Made by a program: the position numbers and the translations under genes
DNA from: Verrucomicrobiota bacterium
GTDB lineage: Bacteria; Verrucomicrobiota; Verrucomicrobiae; Limisphaerales; UBA11358
NCBI GenBank assembly: GCA_014860005.1
Contig: JACZKP010000005.1
Location: 1-26,904 of the forward strand
Length of the DNA: 26,904 nucleotides
Reading direction: 5' to 3'
The notes under the pieces: model-generated
Seen by the model: only the letters and a program-made list of their open reading frames with translations
Database searches by the model: none
Told to the model about the DNA's origin: nothing
Part shown: in pieces, positions 7,879-16,594 of the stretch
Numbering within the stretch: position 1 is the stretch's first letter
How the letters are laid out: every line of letters begins with the position of its first letter

Positions 7879-10854
7879 ATGAAGTCCATGCTCGATTGCT
7901 TGGTTTGTTGTTCCTTTGGTCGCCGCGCCGTCGGGCTGGCAATCCTCCTTGGTGTTCCGCTGTTCGCCGCGCAACCGGCGATGCGGGCCCAGCATTCGGC
8001 GGCAAGCTCTGACTGGGTGGTGGACACCTGGCAGACGGACGGAGGATTGCCTCAGAACTCGGTCACTTGCATCGCGCAAACCAGGGACGGCTACCTGTGG
8101 GTGGGTACCGCGAATGGACTGGCCCGTTTCGACGGCGTGCGGTTCACCACTTTTCGCGTGGGCGATAGCTTGGGCCTGCGGAGCAATCGCATTCTCTGCC
8201 TGTATGAAGACACCGGCGGCGCGCTGTGGGTGGGGACGGAAGGAGGTGGGCTGGCGCGGCATCAGAACGGGCAATTCATTTCGCTGACCAGTGCCGATGG
8301 TCTCGCCTCAGACACCGTTCTGTGCCTGGGCGAGGATCAGGCGGGCGCGCTGTGGGTGGGGACGGATTCGGGATTGAACCGGCGGCAGGGTGGGAATCTC
8401 ACGGCCTTCTACAAAACTGACGGGTTGCCGGATGATCGCGTGAACGCCATCTGCCAGCCGGGCGGAGAGCCGCTGTTGTTCGCCACGGAAAAGGGTTTGA
8501 GCCTTTTCAACCGCGACCTGCTGGCGACGGTCCAAACGGCCTGGCCTGCGGCTGCTTACCGTCAGGTCCGTTTCCTGCGCACGGATTGTGAGGGTCGTCT
8601 TTGGATGGGTGGCGACGCGGGGTTGTTTCAAAGGCCAGCCATTGACGGAGCGGCATCGGATCAAACTGCAAGTGTTTGGCCGCAGGCCGTGCCAGCCTTT
8701 GTCGAACGCAGTGATGGCGAGATTTGGTTTGGCACCAGCCAGGGTGAAATTCTGCGTCTGGGCAATCGGAAAGATTCCATGCTCCCTGAACTCGTCTGGC
8801 AGGCGCAACTCGCGGTGACCGCGCTGGGCGAGGACCGCGAAGGCAATTTGTGGGTCGGCACGGCCGGCGACGGGTTGCATCGTCTCAAACGCCGACAATT
8901 GCGCTTGTTTCCCCTGCCACCGTTGCCGACGGCAAAATGGTCTCCGTGTTTTTTTGAAATGCCGGATGGTGGATTGCGGTTGCTGGCGGCGGACCGGGCA
9001 GTTTATCGCCACGCGACCGGCAGTTTAGTTCAGATGGAAACCTTGCCTCTGCCCAACGGCGTGGTGGTGCAAACGGTGCAACCCGCCAAAACGGGAGAGA
9101 TCTGGATCGGCACGCTACGCGACGGATTGTTCCAGTGGATGGATGGCCAACTGAAGCAATTCAGCGAACGGGACGGCTTGTCGGACAGTGCCATCGAGGT
9201 GCTACGCGCGGAGGAAGACGGAGGGGTTTGGATCGGCACCCGCAACGGTGGGTTGAACCATTTCAAAGATGGCGTGGTAACTCGTTTCAACACGCCGTGG
9301 GGATTCTACGGAAACTACGCGTGTGCGCTGGAGCAGGACGCGCGAGGGAATCTCTGGACCGGCACCACCGGCGACGGGTTATTTCAACTCAAGGAGGGCC
9401 GGTTCACCGCATACACCGAAGCGGCGGGATTGTTGAGCGCGCAGATTCGCACACTTCACGCCGATCCAGATGACTCGCTTTGGGTGGGCACGGCGAGGGG
9501 ACTGTGCCGGGTCAAAAACGAGCGCGTGACGGCGTTCGCCGCCGAAAGTGGGGTGCCGCAGGAGGCGGTCCTGCAGTTGCGCAGCGATCCGGAGGGCAAC
9601 CTATGGGTCGGTTCCGCGAACCGAATCTATCGGGCCAGCAAGCAACAACTCGCGGCTTATGCGGAAGGACGCACGCGGCATGTAACCGTCGTTCAGTATG
9701 GCCGGGAAGACGGACTGCCGGGCATCCAATGCCTGCCCCAGATTCAATCGCGGAACTGGCCCGCGGGCGCGGGCGGGGTTTGGTTCGCGACCACGCGGGG
9801 CATGGTGGTCGTGGACCGCGGCGGGCAGCCGTGGAATCAACTGCCACCGCCGGTCGTCCTCGAGAACGTGTTGGTGGAAAATGTGATTGTGCCATTTACC
9901 GAAGGAGTGCGCGTCGCGCCGGGGAAAGACAGCCTTCGTTTCGAATACACCGCCTTGAGCCTGACGGCCCCGGGCAAGGTCAGTTTTCGGTATCAATTGG
10001 AGAACTTCGACCGTGACTGGAGCGAGGCGAGCACGAGCCGGGCGGCCCGTTACCCAAAAGTGCCGCCCGGCGATTACGTGTTTCGCGTCATGGCTTGCAA
10101 CAACGATGGCGTTTGGAACGAAACTGGGGCAAGTGTGGCCATCACAGTCATTCCCTTCTGGTGGGAAACCGTGTGGTTTCGGCTGGCGGTAATCGCCGCC
10201 GTAGCGGTCATTTTCGTTAGCCTGTATCGGTCGCGGCAGGCGCGCCGCCGCGAACTCGAACGGTTGCGCGTGAGAATTGCCGGCGATCTGCACGATGACA
10301 TCGGCTCGAGCCTGTGGAGCATCACGCTGTTGAGCCGGATGCTCGCCAAGCACGGCAAGGTCGGCGCCGAGGAGCGGCAAGACCTGGAGGAAATCCATCG
10401 GATCGCCAATCAAACCGCCAACTCGATTCGCGACATCATCTGGCTCATTAATCCCGCCTTCGACACCGTGCAAGACCTGGTGTTGCGGACCAAGGATTTT
10501 GCCGCGACGCTTCTGCGCGGAGTGGATTATCGCCTTCAGTGCGAAGGCGCGGCCCTGACGCGAAAACTGCCTTTCGATTTCCGGCAGAATCTCTTTCTCT
10601 TTTTCAAGGAAGCCCTCACCAACGTTGCCCGGCACGCGCACGCCACGGCGGTGGATGTCCAGATCGAAGAATCGGGCAAACAGTGGCGGCTCACCATTCA
10701 GGATAATGGTGCCGGCTTCGATCCCGCGAAGGTCCCCTCCGGGAACGGACTCCGGAACCTGCGCGCCCGGGCGGCGAAAATGGGCGCGGAGTTGGAAATC
10801 CGAAGCCAGCCCGGACAGGGCACCGCCCTGGTGCTTGCTACCAACCTGCCGTGA
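7879..10854 (+). CDS. Hybrid-propeller sensor histidine kinase (Reg_prop, Y_Y_Y, HisKA_3, HATPase)
   Basis: This is a 991-residue inner-membrane sensor. The signal peptide covers about residues 1-38 (hydrophobic VGLAILLGVPLFAA). Residues about 50-670 form periplasmic beta-propellers with twelve visible LWVGT-type motifs (from YLWVGTANGL to GVWFATTRGM), consistent with two propellers. A Y_Y_Y domain follows (about 684-752), then one membrane helix (764-784). The HisKA_3 dimerisation domain has the phospho-acceptor His805 in GDLHDDIGSSL. The HATPase domain has N box EALTNVARHA, G1 box DNGAGFD and G2 box GNGLRNL plus GQGTAL. Such sensors usually detect carbohydrates; here the ligand is unknown. 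The NarL-type regulator at 11495 is the obvious partner because HisKA_3 kinases pair with that class. ATG at 7888 is an alternative start. Confidence 0.95.
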   Translation: MKSMLDCLVCCSFGRRAVGLAILLGVPLFAAQPAMRAQHSAASSDWVVDTWQTDGGLPQNSVTCIAQTRDGYLWVGTANGLARFDGVRFTTFRVGDSLGLRSNRILCLYEDTGGALWVGTEGGGLARHQNGQFISLTSADGLASDTVLCLGEDQAGALWVGTDSGLNRRQGGNLTAFYKTDGLPDDRVNAICQPGGEPLLFATEKGLSLFNRDLLATVQTAWPAAAYRQVRFLRTDCEGRLWMGGDAGLFQRPAIDGAASDQTASVWPQAVPAFVERSDGEIWFGTSQGEILRLGNRKDSMLPELVWQAQLAVTALGEDREGNLWVGTAGDGLHRLKRRQLRLFPLPPLPTAKWSPCFFEMPDGGLRLLAADRAVYRHATGSLVQMETLPLPNGVVVQTVQPAKTGEIWIGTLRDGLFQWMDGQLKQFSERDGLSDSAIEVLRAEEDGGVWIGTRNGGLNHFKDGVVTRFNTPWGFYGNYACALEQDARGNLWTGTTGDGLFQLKEGRFTAYTEAAGLLSAQIRTLHADPDDSLWVGTARGLCRVKNERVTAFAAESGVPQEAVLQLRSDPEGNLWVGSANRIYRASKQQLAAYAEGRTRHVTVVQYGREDGLPGIQCLPQIQSRNWPAGAGGVWFATTRGMVVVDRGGQPWNQLPPPVVLENVLVENVIVPFTEGVRVAPGKDSLRFEYTALSLTAPGKVSFRYQLENFDRDWSEASTSRAARYPKVPPGDYVFRVMACNNDGVWNETGASVAITVIPFWWETVWFRLAVIAAVAVIFVSLYRSRQARRRELERLRVRIAGDLHDDIGSSLWSITLLSRMLAKHGKVGAEERQDLEEIHRIANQTANSIRDIIWLINPAFDTVQDLVLRTKDFAATLLRGVDYRLQCEGAALTRKLPFDFRQNLFLFFKEALTNVARHAHATAVDVQIEESGKQWRLTIQDNGAGFDPAKVPSGNGLRNLRARAAKMGAELEIRSQPGQGTALVLATNLP

Positions 10855-10971
10855 CTGGATTGGAAGCTACCGCGGTGAAGGCGGAAGGCGAACGGTAACG
10901 GAGACAAGATCAAGAACCTCTCACGCTAACGGGCGACCCCTTAAGTGGATTGGTCTGACGGGAGTATTTTG

Positions 10972-11041
10972 CCGCACACCGAATGCCCCGAAGGGAGTAT
11001 CGCATTTCTTGAGCAGCCAAGCCGGCTGGCCAGGTGTGCGG
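10972..11041. repeat. Inverted repeat CCGCACACC / GGTGTGCGG
   Basis: Perfect 9-base arms at 10972-10980 and 11033-11041 enclose 52 bases that contain another small stem (GCCAAGCCGGCTGGC). The word GGGAGTAT occurs at about 10961 and again at about 10994. It may be a third palindromic family in the window or a structured RNA; there is no T-run to call a terminator for the kinase gene. Confidence 0.45.
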
Positions 11042-11060
11042 ACCCCTCGTACTTGTGCAA

Positions 11061-11108
11061 TTGAGCTTTGCTTACGACGCGCTCAATCGCCTTACCTCGA
11101 CAGCGCGG
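11061..11108 (+). pseudogene. Possible YD/RHS-repeat fragment
   Basis: About 15 codons read LSFAYDALNRLTSTA, which fits the YDALGRLTS core of RHS/YD repeats found in large polymorphic toxin and surface proteins. No further YD repeats, start or stop context are present, so this would be a small leftover of a deleted gene. A motif this short could also be chance. Confidence 0.35.
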
Positions 11109-11370
11109 CGAAGCCGCAACCAAAGCGCGGGCCTAAAAAAACCGCAGAGACGCGATCCACGCAGAGCTTCGTCGGAGCGGTTTGTTCTCCGCGTCCATCG
11201 CAGTGCCATCTCCCACCATCGCGCAATTCTGAGAAGACTTTTTGACGCAGAGGACGCCAAGGTTGGCGCCGAGGAACGCGGAGGTGATTTTCTTTGCGAC
11301 CTTTGCGAGAATCTCTGCGCCCTCTGCGTTAAGTCGGGCGGCGTGCGTTTGGTTGCGGCTCTGCGGTTGG
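11103..11370. repeat. Inverted-repeat-bounded dispersed element with internal GCAGAGG palindrome
   Basis: The ends carry AGCCGCAACCAAA (11112-11124) and its perfect reverse complement (11348-11360). Inside, TTGACGCAGAGGACGC near 11242-11258 pairs imperfectly with GCGCCCTCTGCGTTAA near 11318-11333. The centre includes TTTGCGACCTTTGCGAGAAT. From memory of the field, sequence of this style (ACGCAGAGG...CTTTGCG...CTCTGCGTT) recurs between genes in many environmental bacteria and is often mistranslated as small proteins rich in Ala, Glu, Cys and Leu. There is no transposase. Its nested layout looks like a non-autonomous mobile element. Confidence 0.6.
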
Positions 11371-11494
11371 ATTGCGGCCCCAAGAATGTTCGCAGGCCGC
11401 GACGAAGTTGGGAGATAGCACTATGGTGGACGCCGTGGGCACGACGGCCATCCGTGGACTTGATCACCGACGGCAGAAGGAGAACAATAGCGCC

Positions 11495-12163
11495 ATGCGA
11501 ACCGGCACTACAGGCGCCAAGGCGGTGGTCTGGCTGATTGAAGATCACGCCGACTCCCGTCGTGTGCTCGCGCGGGTCCTCAACCGTGCTCCAACCACGC
11601 AATGTCCCTGCACTTTCGCCTCGTGCGAGGAGGCGTTGGACGCGTTACGTTCCAATCCATTGCCGGATGTGATCCTGCTGGACGTGGGATTGCCCGGCAT
11701 GAATGGCATTGAGGGCATCCCGCATCTCAAAGCCCTGTCTCCGGCCACGCACGTCATCATGCTCACGGTGTTTGACGATCAAGAAAAGGTCTTCAACGCG
11801 ATCTGCGCCGGTGCATCGGGCTATCTCTTGAAAACCGACGATGAAGACGCAATTGCGGGGGCCATTCACGAGGTGCTACAAGGCGGTGCGCCCATCAATC
11901 CCCGCATTGCGCGGTTGGTGCTGGAGAAGTTCGCCTCGCAGGCGGCACGCCCGGCGCATGATTACGGCCTTTCGGATCGCGAACGTGAAGTGCTCGAATT
12001 GATGGTTCAGGGTCTGGTGAAGAAGGAGATCGCCGACCGGTTGAACCTCAGTTATCACACGGTGGACAATCATCTGCGGAACATCTACACCAAGCTCCAG
12101 GTGCATACGCGGGGCGGCGCGGTCGCCAAGGCGCTCTCCGAACATCTCGTCCGCTCCCGATGA
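11495..12163 (+). CDS. NarL/FixJ-family response regulator
   Basis: The 222-residue cytoplasmic regulator has a receiver domain (about 10-130) with acidic pocket Glu16/Asp17, phospho-acceptor Asp63 in VILLDVGLPGMNG, Thr in IMLTVFDDQ, and Lys in GYLLKTDDE. A LuxR-type helix-turn-helix follows (about 158-218), with LSDREREVLELMVQGLVKKEIADRL in that region and LSYHTVDNHLRNIYTKL. The frame is open upstream to 11372, but ATG at 11495 gives the normal N-terminus, with AAGGAG about 12 bases before. The gene overlaps the solute-binding lipoprotein gene by ATGA (12160-12163). It probably receives phosphate from the kinase at 7879-10854. Confidence 0.95.
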   Translation: MRTGTTGAKAVVWLIEDHADSRRVLARVLNRAPTTQCPCTFASCEEALDALRSNPLPDVILLDVGLPGMNGIEGIPHLKALSPATHVIMLTVFDDQEKVFNAICAGASGYLLKTDDEDAIAGAIHEVLQGGAPINPRIARLVLEKFASQAARPAHDYGLSDREREVLELMVQGLVKKEIADRLNLSYHTVDNHLRNIYTKLQVHTRGGAVAKALSEHLVRSR

Positions 12164-13455
12164 GGCGCGCTGTGTCAACGTTACTGCGAATTCTCGCGGC
12201 TGGCTGCCTGTGGGTTCTGTTCGCGGGCTGCGGGCGCGAATCTGCGCCGCCGGGCCGGTCGATCACGTCCTTTCACATGCCCGGCGTTTACCAGGAAGCC
12301 GCGCGCCGCCTTGCCACGGAATTTGAGCAGCAAACCGGGATTCACGTCCGGATTGTCAGTGCGAACTTCTTCAGCTTGCGGGAGAAAACCCTCACGGACT
12401 TGCTCACCGGCGGCGGAAACTACGATGTCTTTCAAGTCGCGTATCAATGGGAAGGTGAGATTCTGCCGCACTTGCGCCCGCTGGACGACGTGGTGGCGCA
12501 AATCGCGCCCGACCTTGAGGATTTCATTCCCACCGTGCGGAGCAATTGCGGCCAGTGGAACGGTCGCATTTATGGACTGCCCATCGCCTGCGACGTCACC
12601 ACGCTCTTGTACCGGACGGATGTGTTTGAGGCTCGCTCGGCGGAGTTCCAGCAACTCACCGGCCGGCCGTTGCGTCCGCCGCAGACCTGGCCCGAATACG
12701 TCGAGATCGCGAAGTTTCTGAATTCCGAATCGCTTTACGGCAACATTCTCATGGGCCAGGAACAGACTTACACCCTCTGGTCCGGGATTCTGCATGGCTT
12801 GGGCGGGCGACAGGTGGACGAGCATTTGCGTCCGGTGCTCAATTCCGACGCAGGGGTGGAGAGCCTCGCGCTGTTTGTGGAGATGTACCGGTATGCACCG
12901 CCACGCTCCGAAGACCGGGGCGTCCGGGAAGCCGACGCGCTCTTCCTGCAAGGCCGCGGCGCGATGTATCTGGCCTGGCCCAGCCTGATCTGGTCGCAGT
13001 TGAACGACACGAACCGGTGCAAGATTGCGGGCAAGATCGGCGCCGCCGTCATCCCGGGCGGACAGCCGCAACTCAGTTCCTGGTCGCTGGGCGTTAATCC
13101 GGCCTGCCAGGACCTCGACGCGGCTTATCAATGGATCAAATTCTTTGTCAGTCAGGCCAACACCAAGCGGTTGTTGCTTGATTATGGAATTGGTTCGCCG
13201 CGCCTCTCGACCTACTCCGATCCGGAATGTCAGCAAAAGGTTTTTTACCTGACGCCCTTGCGCGAGGGATTCGCCGGCACGCAAACCCGCCTGCGCATTT
13301 CGCCTTCGCAGGAATTGTCCGATTATCTGGACAACGAATTGATCAAGGCGATTCGCGGCCAGAGCACGCCGCGCACGGCGCTGGACCGCACCGCCGCGCG
13401 CTGGCGGGAGGTCTTGACGCAAAGTGGCTACCTCCACGAGCCGGCTTCGCCCTGA
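12160..13455 (+). CDS. Extracellular solute-binding lipoprotein (family 1, sugar type)
   Basis: The 431-residue protein starts with a lipoprotein signal: basic MRRAVSTLLRI, a hydrophobic core, and LFAGC with Cys24 as the lipid-modified residue (LAAGC ending at Cys16 is less likely). The mature part follows the family 1 binding-protein pattern: QEAARRLATEFEQQTGIHVRIV, GGGNYDVFQVAYQWEGEILPHL, YGLPIACDVTTLLYRTDVFE, PPQTWPEYVEIAKFL, and YLAWPSLIWSQ. Such proteins bind sugars or glycerol phosphates for ABC importers, but no permease or ATPase of that kind is nearby. The 4-base overlap with the response regulator suggests it may feed ligand information to the propeller kinase rather than to an importer. 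It ends 200 bases before the next gene. Confidence 0.88.
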   Translation: MRRAVSTLLRILAAGCLWVLFAGCGRESAPPGRSITSFHMPGVYQEAARRLATEFEQQTGIHVRIVSANFFSLREKTLTDLLTGGGNYDVFQVAYQWEGEILPHLRPLDDVVAQIAPDLEDFIPTVRSNCGQWNGRIYGLPIACDVTTLLYRTDVFEARSAEFQQLTGRPLRPPQTWPEYVEIAKFLNSESLYGNILMGQEQTYTLWSGILHGLGGRQVDEHLRPVLNSDAGVESLALFVEMYRYAPPRSEDRGVREADALFLQGRGAMYLAWPSLIWSQLNDTNRCKIAGKIGAAVIPGGQPQLSSWSLGVNPACQDLDAAYQWIKFFVSQANTKRLLLDYGIGSPRLSTYSDPECQQKVFYLTPLREGFAGTQTRLRISPSQELSDYLDNELIKAIRGQSTPRTALDRTAARWREVLTQSGYLHEPASP

Positions 13456-13536
13456 CGCGAACACGTCATTGTTGCGGGAGGGCGCATGGGTGTAGCTTCA
13501 GATTGATGGGTCTGTAGGGGTTAGTGGGTTGTGAAC

Positions 13537-13577
13537 AAAAAGCCTCCCCGCTCGCAACATGGAAGCGGGCGGGGAGC
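13537..13577 (-). terminator. Terminator-like hairpin read on the minus strand
   Basis: CTCCCCGC (13544-13551) pairs with GCGGGGAG (13569-13576). On the minus strand the stem is followed at once by GGCTTTTTG, the layout of an intrinsic terminator. No minus-strand gene lies within 3 kb upstream of it, so it might stop antisense transcription into the solute-binding gene or be fortuitous. It does not look like a terminator for the plus-strand gene. Confidence 0.35.
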
Positions 13578-13673
13578 AGACCCGCGCTGGAGTCGGTCAG
13601 ATAATTGTGAAACGATCCCGCATCTAAAATTCCAAAACTCAAGCACTACCATCCGATGATCCAGTTCCCGCGT

Positions 13674-15008
13674 ATGACACAATTCTCCCGCCGCAAATTC
13701 CTTGGCCAATCGGCATTGGCCGCCGCCGTGGCGCCCCTGGCCGCCAGTAGTTTGGTGTCGCCCTTTGTGCGCGGCGCCCGCGCCGCTGAACCGGGTGCCA
13801 ACGACAAAATCCGCGTGGGCCTCATCGGTTCCGGCGGCATGGGCTGCGGCGACCTGGACTGTTTCTTCCGTTTTCCTGAAGTCGAATGCGCGGTCATCTG
13901 CGACGTGGACGACGCGATGCTGGCCAAGGGTCTCGAAATTTGCGCGAAGCGGGAACGCAAGCAGCCCGACACGGTGAAGGATTTCCGTCGCGTCCTGGAC
14001 CGCAAGGACGTGGACGTGGTGGTTATTGCCACGCCGGATCACTGGCACGCGTTGCCGACGGTGCTCGCCTGTCAGGCGGGCAAGGACGTTTACGTTGAGA
14101 AACCGCTGGCCACCACGATTGATGAAGGGCGCGCGATGCTGACGGCGGCGCAGAAGCACAGTCGTGTCGTGCAGATGGGTTCCCAATGGAAAAGCTGCCA
14201 GCACATGATTGACGCCGCCGAGTTCGTGAAGTCCGGCAAGCTTGGGAAGGTCAGCATGGTGCGCGCGTGGGCGTGGCTGGATTGGCAACCGGAAATCGGG
14301 CGTCCCGCGGATGGGGTTCCGCCGGCGGGCGCGGATTACGACTTCTGGCTGGGGCCGGCGCCGAAACGGCCGTTCAACCCGAACCGTTTCCATTACAACT
14401 TCCGCTGGTTCTGGGATTACGCGGGCGGTTTGATGACCGACTGGGGTGTGCATCTGATTAACATGGCGCTTATGGGCATGAGCGATGCCCCGCCGAAGCG
14501 GGTTTGCTCCAGCGGCGGCACCTTCGTTCAAAACGACATGCGCGAAACGCCCGATTCGCAGATCGCGCTTTATGAATTTCCGGATTACCAGCTCGTGTGG
14601 GAGCACAAGAGCGGTGTGGGCGTGGGCTTAAATGGCCGGTCATGGGGCGTGTCCTGGAGCGGTACGGAGGGAACGATCCTCATGAACGACGCCGGTTGGG
14701 AACTGGTCATCGAGAAACGCAAAGCGAATCTCGATCCCCAGAAGAGCAAGAGCAGTGGCGATCCGCGGCCCGCGCATGTCCGCAATTTCCTCGATTGCGT
14801 GAAGTCGCGGCAGCAACCCGTGCTCAACCTCGAACTGGCCCACCACGTTTCAACCGTGGCCCACCTGGGCAACATCGCCTTCCGTAGCGGACGCAATATC
14901 GTGTGGGACCCGGTCAAAGAAAAAATCACCAATCATGCCGACGCGGACAAGCTCGTGGGCGTGAAGTATCGGAAGCCCTGGAATCTACCGTATTCCAAGC
15001 GGGCATAA
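13674..15008 (+). CDS. Tat-exported Gfo/Idh/MocA-family oxidoreductase
   Basis: The protein has 444 residues from ATG at 13674; ATG at 13656 in frame would add six. The N-terminus is a twin-arginine signal (FSRRKFLGQSALAAAVAPLAA). After processing, the Rossmann motif VGLIGSGGMG appears, then VDVVVIATPDHWHA, and VEKPLATTIDEG with the conserved catalytic-region Lys of EKP. The C-terminal Gfo/Idh domain includes FRWFWDYAGGLMTDWGVHLINM with the usual His. Export by Tat implies a folded, probably NAD(P)-loaded enzyme acting in the periplasm on sugars or sugar alcohols. This class is common in Planctomycetes and Verrucomicrobia, where substrates are mostly unknown. The pseudopilin gene follows after 28 bases. 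Confidence 0.92.
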   Translation: MTQFSRRKFLGQSALAAAVAPLAASSLVSPFVRGARAAEPGANDKIRVGLIGSGGMGCGDLDCFFRFPEVECAVICDVDDAMLAKGLEICAKRERKQPDTVKDFRRVLDRKDVDVVVIATPDHWHALPTVLACQAGKDVYVEKPLATTIDEGRAMLTAAQKHSRVVQMGSQWKSCQHMIDAAEFVKSGKLGKVSMVRAWAWLDWQPEIGRPADGVPPAGADYDFWLGPAPKRPFNPNRFHYNFRWFWDYAGGLMTDWGVHLINMALMGMSDAPPKRVCSSGGTFVQNDMRETPDSQIALYEFPDYQLVWEHKSGVGVGLNGRSWGVSWSGTEGTILMNDAGWELVIEKRKANLDPQKSKSSGDPRPAHVRNFLDCVKSRQQPVLNLELAHHVSTVAHLGNIAFRSGRNIVWDPVKEKITNHADADKLVGVKYRKPWNLPYSKRA

Positions 15009-15036
15009 TCCGGCTGCGCATGCGGCTGTCGAAACA

Positions 15037-15762
<726 letters not shown>

Positions 15763-15790
15763 GCCGGAATGGCCGGCTTGCGGTGGCATT

Positions 15791-16528
15791 ATGACTTATT
15801 ACCTCCTCCTCCTGCCGGCGCTGGCCGTGGCAGGTTTGGGTTGGCTGGCACGCCGCCGATTTTTGTTGTTGGGACAGGTGCTCATGGTGATCGGCGGGCT
15901 GGGCTGCCTCGCTGTGATGGGTTGGCAGGCCCGGCAAAGCCTCTTCCCGCCGAGCGAGAAACTGCCGAACCGCGCCCACGCTGTGGTCAGCTTCTATCTC
16001 GCCAACCAGACGCAACGCGAAATTGCCGGGCGTACCGGTGTCGTCGTGCTGATCTTTCCGCCCGTCAAGCAACTGGACGCCAAAACCGCAGAAGATTACG
16101 TCAACACGTTCAGCGCGCCCTTGCTGCGCGGTCATCCCGAGTGGCAGGTGCAAACTGTCGCGCTCGAACCTCCGGCGAAGGGGCAGGCGGTTTCCCTCGC
16201 GGAATTCCAGCAGGCCGTCGCCAAGTTTCCCGACGCGCTGGCTTATATCTCCTACGCCTCCGTGCCGGCGGACATCGCGGGACTTTTTCCAAGCGAGCAA
16301 CCAAGCCGCCCGCTTCTGGTGTTCGACCCCGAAGGCAGTGTTAACTGGTTGAACGCGCTCAAGCAGGGTCGAATTCGTTCCGTTATTGTACCCCGACCCG
16401 GAATTGATCCGGCGAAGCAAGCCGGCATCGGCGGTGATCCCGGCGCGATCTTCAACCAGCTTTATTTCCTCGCGACGCCGGCTAGTGCGGATCAGGTCGC
16501 GGCTCAACTGGCTGCACCCCAGCCTTGA
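15791..16528 (+). CDS. Unrecognised membrane-anchored protein with periplasmic domain
   Basis: I do not recognise this 245-residue protein. Two N-terminal hydrophobic helices (about 3-19 and 25-46) flank a short RRR loop, so the rest is probably periplasmic. The soluble part has alternating strands and helices (VVVLIFPP, ALAYISYASVPADIAGLF, PLLVFDPEG, IRSVIVPRPG, FNQLYFLATP). This alpha/beta rhythm recalls type 1 periplasmic binding folds, though I see no diagnostic motif. It begins 28 bases after the pseudopilin stop on the same strand and may be co-transcribed. It converges with the RNase HII gene, whose stop is 66 bases away. Confidence 0.7.
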   Translation: MTYYLLLLPALAVAGLGWLARRRFLLLGQVLMVIGGLGCLAVMGWQARQSLFPPSEKLPNRAHAVVSFYLANQTQREIAGRTGVVVLIFPPVKQLDAKTAEDYVNTFSAPLLRGHPEWQVQTVALEPPAKGQAVSLAEFQQAVAKFPDALAYISYASVPADIAGLFPSEQPSRPLLVFDPEGSVNWLNALKQGRIRSVIVPRPGIDPAKQAGIGGDPGAIFNQLYFLATPASADQVAAQLAAPQP

Positions 16529-16594
16529 GGATGATTGGCCCGCGCGGCAGCCGGGCTGAATCTCCGACTGCTTATCCACTGACGCCACGAACGG

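Larger units (their letters stand above)
10855..11494. other. 640-base gap with repeat relics between kinase and response regulator
   Basis: No intact gene is supported. It contains a 9-base inverted repeat (10972-11041), a YD-repeat coding relic (about 11061-11108), and a larger inverted-repeat-bounded element (11103-11370) with an internal GCAGAGG palindrome. The last about 120 bases lead to the response regulator and contain AAGGAG at 11477-11482. Confidence 0.6.

Noticed and set aside
12181..13464. A 427-codon minus-strand open frame
   Set aside because: It mirrors the solute-binding lipoprotein, which has the lipobox and family motifs on the plus strand.
16529..16594. Possible terminator between the convergent genes
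   Set aside because: GCCCG/CGGGC can pair over a short loop, but there is no T-run on either strand and the stem is only five bases.
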